From: Rhodothermus bifroesti
Lineage (GTDB): Bacteria; Bacteroidota; Rhodothermia; Rhodothermales; Rhodothermaceae
Direction: 5' to 3'
Assembly: GCF_017908595.1 (NCBI RefSeq)
Contig: NZ_JAGKTL010000001.1
Span: 62,001-126,000 of the forward strand
Length of the DNA: 64,000 nt
Shown here: in pieces, positions 62,280 through 64,000 of the stretch
Layout of the letters: the number at the start of each line of letters is the position of its first letter
How positions within the stretch are numbered: the stretch's first letter is position 1
Notes under the pieces: generated by a model
The model's input: only the letters and a program-made list of their open reading frames with translations
What the model was told of the DNA's origin: nothing
The model's database searches: none
Position numbers and translations under genes: made by a program

Positions 62280-64000
62280 TTATTCCAAGCTTAGGGCCAT
62301 ACGCACGATCCGCTCCTGCTCCAGCTGATGTACTTTAGCACTGCCGGTAGCAGGACTGGCACTTTCGGGTCGGCCAATATATCGCACACGCCGGCTGCAG
62401 TCGCCATGGAGCGTTTCTAAAAGGGCATTTAGGCGTGGCTGCATGTAGGTCCAAGCCCCCATATTTGCCGGTTCCTCTTGCACCCAGACCACCTCTTTCA
62501 CGTCCCGATAGCGGGCTAATTCGGCCTGCAGGGCGGCTTTCGGGAAAGGATACAGTTGTTCTATGCGAAGCAGCCCGATCTGATGGCGACGCATCTCGTC
62601 CGCCATCAGGGCCTCGAGCAGGTCATAGTAAACCTTTCCGGTGCAAAGGATAAGTCGGCGGGTTGCTGCAGGATCGGTTTCGGCCGGATAGATTTCATGG
62701 AAGCGGCCGTTCCAAAGCTCTTCCGGTGTTGATACAGCCAGCGGATGCCGCAACAGGCTCTTGGGGGTCATCAGGATGAGCGGCTTTTTAACCGGCATCC
62801 GCGCCTGTCGCCGCAGCACGTGGAAGTAGTTGGCGGGTGTAGTGAGGTTGCCCACGATGATATTCTGCTCAGCACATAGCTGCAGGAAGCGCTCCAGGCG
62901 GGCGGAAGAGTGTTCTGGTCCCTGCCCTTCGTATCCATGGGGCAATAGGCAAACCAACCCCGAGTGCTGACCCCATTTTTCTTCGGCTGCTGCAACAAAC
63001 TGGTCAAAAATAATCTGGGCTCCATTGGCAAAATCGCCGAACTGGGCCTCCCAGAGCACTAGGGTTTCTGGTGAAGCGACCGAGTAGCCGTATTCAAAGC
63101 CACAGACAGCATATTCTGACAGCAGACTGTCGTAGATGAGCAATTCGGCCTGGCCTTCACGGATATGGTTGAGCGGGATGTACTCCTCGCCAGTTTCCTG
63201 ATCGTACAGGACGGCGTGACGCTGACTAAAGGTACCTCGCCGCGAATCTTGGCCACTCAGACGTACCGGCGTACCTTCCAAGAGCAGCGTGCCAAAAGCC
63301 AAGGCTTCGGCAAAAGCCCAGTCGATTTTCTTTTCTTTGTAAAAAAGCACATCCCGTCGCTTAAACTGCCGTTCCAGCTTGGGGTGAATGTGGAAGTTTT
63401 CAGGAAGCTGGACCAAGGCCTGCACCACCGCTTCTAGGTCTTCTTGACGGGCAGCCGTTTCTACCTCAGGCAGGGGAGGCTCTTCTTCGGCCTGCTCGTG
63501 CAACCGTTGCAACACGGCGCCGGGGTCTTTTTCTTTGAGGTGTTGCGTACGCTCAAAAGCCTCTTGCAGCCGGGCCTGATAGTCGTCGAGCATCTGCTCG
63601 GCTTCCTCGGGCTTCATGTCACCCCGCCGGAGTAGCATTTCGGTGTAAAGCTTACGGACCGAGCGTTTTTGGGCGATTTTCTTATACAGCAGCGGCTGCG
63701 TGTAGGTAGGCTCGTCGGCTTCGTTGTGGCCGTGCACGCGATAGCAGATGAGATCGATGACCACGTCTTTGTTGAAAACCTGCCGGTAATCAAGCGCCAA
63801 ACGGGCTACACGTACGCAGGCTTCTGGATCGTCGCCATTAACATGAAAGATCGGCGCCTGAATCATGCGGGCAATGTCCGTTGCATAGGTTGAGCTGCGG
63901 GCATCGGCAGGGGTGGTAGTAAAGCCGATCTGGTTATTGATCACAATGTGGATTGTACCGCCGGTTTTGTAGCCGCGCAGCTGGCTTAGGTTGAGCGTTT
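62280..64000 (-). CDS. sucA: 2-oxoglutarate dehydrogenase E1 component (C-terminal part)
   Basis: Thiamine-dependent decarboxylating subunit of the citric-acid-cycle complex. The frame is open to the right edge, so the start lies outside the window; about 573 C-terminal residues are present. Recognisable parts are GGTIHIVINNQIGFTTTP (thiamine diphosphate site), YRVHGHNEADEP, LLPHGYEGQGPEHSSARLERFLQL and LMTPKSLLRHPLA, all in the order expected. It ends convergent with rpsU. No neighbouring sucB is visible in the window. Confidence 0.96.
   Translation of the reverse strand, partial: TLNLSQLRGYKTGGTIHIVINNQIGFTTTPADARSSTYATDIARMIQAPIFHVNGDDPEACVRVARLALDYRQVFNKDVVIDLICYRVHGHNEADEPTYTQPLLYKKIAQKRSVRKLYTEMLLRRGDMKPEEAEQMLDDYQARLQEAFERTQHLKEKDPGAVLQRLHEQAEEEPPLPEVETAARQEDLEAVVQALVQLPENFHIHPKLERQFKRRDVLFYKEKKIDWAFAEALAFGTLLLEGTPVRLSGQDSRRGTFSQRHAVLYDQETGEEYIPLNHIREGQAELLIYDSLLSEYAVCGFEYGYSVASPETLVLWEAQFGDFANGAQIIFDQFVAAAEEKWGQHSGLVCLLPHGYEGQGPEHSSARLERFLQLCAEQNIIVGNLTTPANYFHVLRRQARMPVKKPLILMTPKSLLRHPLAVSTPEELWNGRFHEIYPAETDPAATRRLILCTGKVYYDLLEALMADEMRRHQIGLLRIEQLYPFPKAALQAELARYRDVKEVVWVQEEPANMGAWTYMQPRLNALLETLHGDCSRRVRYIGRPESASPATGSAKVHQLEQERIVRMALSLE

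Overview
The window looks like a chromosomal segment of a thermophilic, aerobic, polysaccharide-degrading member of the Rhodothermus lineage (Bacteroidota/Rhodothermota). The evidence is SusC/SusD pairs with lipoprotein glycoside hydrolases, the Bacteroidota-type GlmU-like nucleotidyltransferase, FG-GAP/ASPIC lipoproteins, moderately high GC, and abundant Arg/Glu/Pro in the proteins. This placement is inference from gene content; there is no rRNA or tRNA gene in the window. I see no insertion sequence, CRISPR array, prophage or origin.

Region 1 (1-4.8 kb) is accessory. It holds the edge-truncated start of a probable Cys-His-Asp hydrolase that runs off the left end, a secreted protein with four in-frame 78-bp tandem repeats followed by a strong terminator, and a D-amino-acid-dehydrogenase-like oxidoreductase with a small DUF486 membrane protein. 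Region 2 (5-34 kb) is a large galactose/arabinose catabolic island. On the plus strand there is a tight galT - Na+/sugar symporter - galK operon. On the minus strand there is an arabinan-type polysaccharide utilisation locus reading susC, susD, GH51, GH43, GH43, a 14-motif FG-GAP lipoprotein, GH127, and then a GH5-like multidomain enzyme. A divergent LacI-family regulator sits beside susC. A second minus-strand operon reads galM, GH51, GH97. Together these would bind and cut arabinose- and galactose-containing plant glycans outside the cell, release L-arabinofuranose and galactose, and feed galactose into the Leloir pathway. A near-consensus sigma70-type promoter and candidate LacI operators are visible in front of susC. 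Two strong intercistronic hairpins separate susD, GH51 and GH43 and may set unequal expression.

Region 3 (32-47 kb) is mostly housekeeping: an OPT transporter, a UPF0173 metallohydrolase, a secreted protein, a GAF-GAF-PP2C phosphatase with a phosphodiesterase, a GlmU-like enzyme, an Omp85-type barrel, dUTPase, a POT peptide transporter, aspS, a short divergent pyrophosphatase, and speD/speE. About 930 bases between speD and the sulfite reductase carry no convincing gene but many nested inverted repeats; this is the best candidate for an undescribed structured RNA.

Region 4 (47.7-52 kb) is an assimilatory sulfur operon. Its sulfite reductase carries a C-terminal ThiS/MoaD-like sulfur-carrier domain ending in Gly-Gly. 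It is followed by cysH, an unknown 152-residue protein and a TrpD2/YbiB-like protein. Region 5 (52.6-57.5 kb) is a four-gene cassette: a REC-GGDEF-REC protein with degenerate first REC and GGDEF sites, a membrane-anchored HEAT protein, a processive family-2 glycosyltransferase and a YaiO-like outer-membrane barrel. It looks like a regulated exopolysaccharide machine. Region 6 (57.5-64 kb) holds floA, moaC, a secreted amidohydrolase, dtd, rdgB, rpsU (TTG start with a strong Shine-Dalgarno) and the 3' part of sucA, which runs off the right end.
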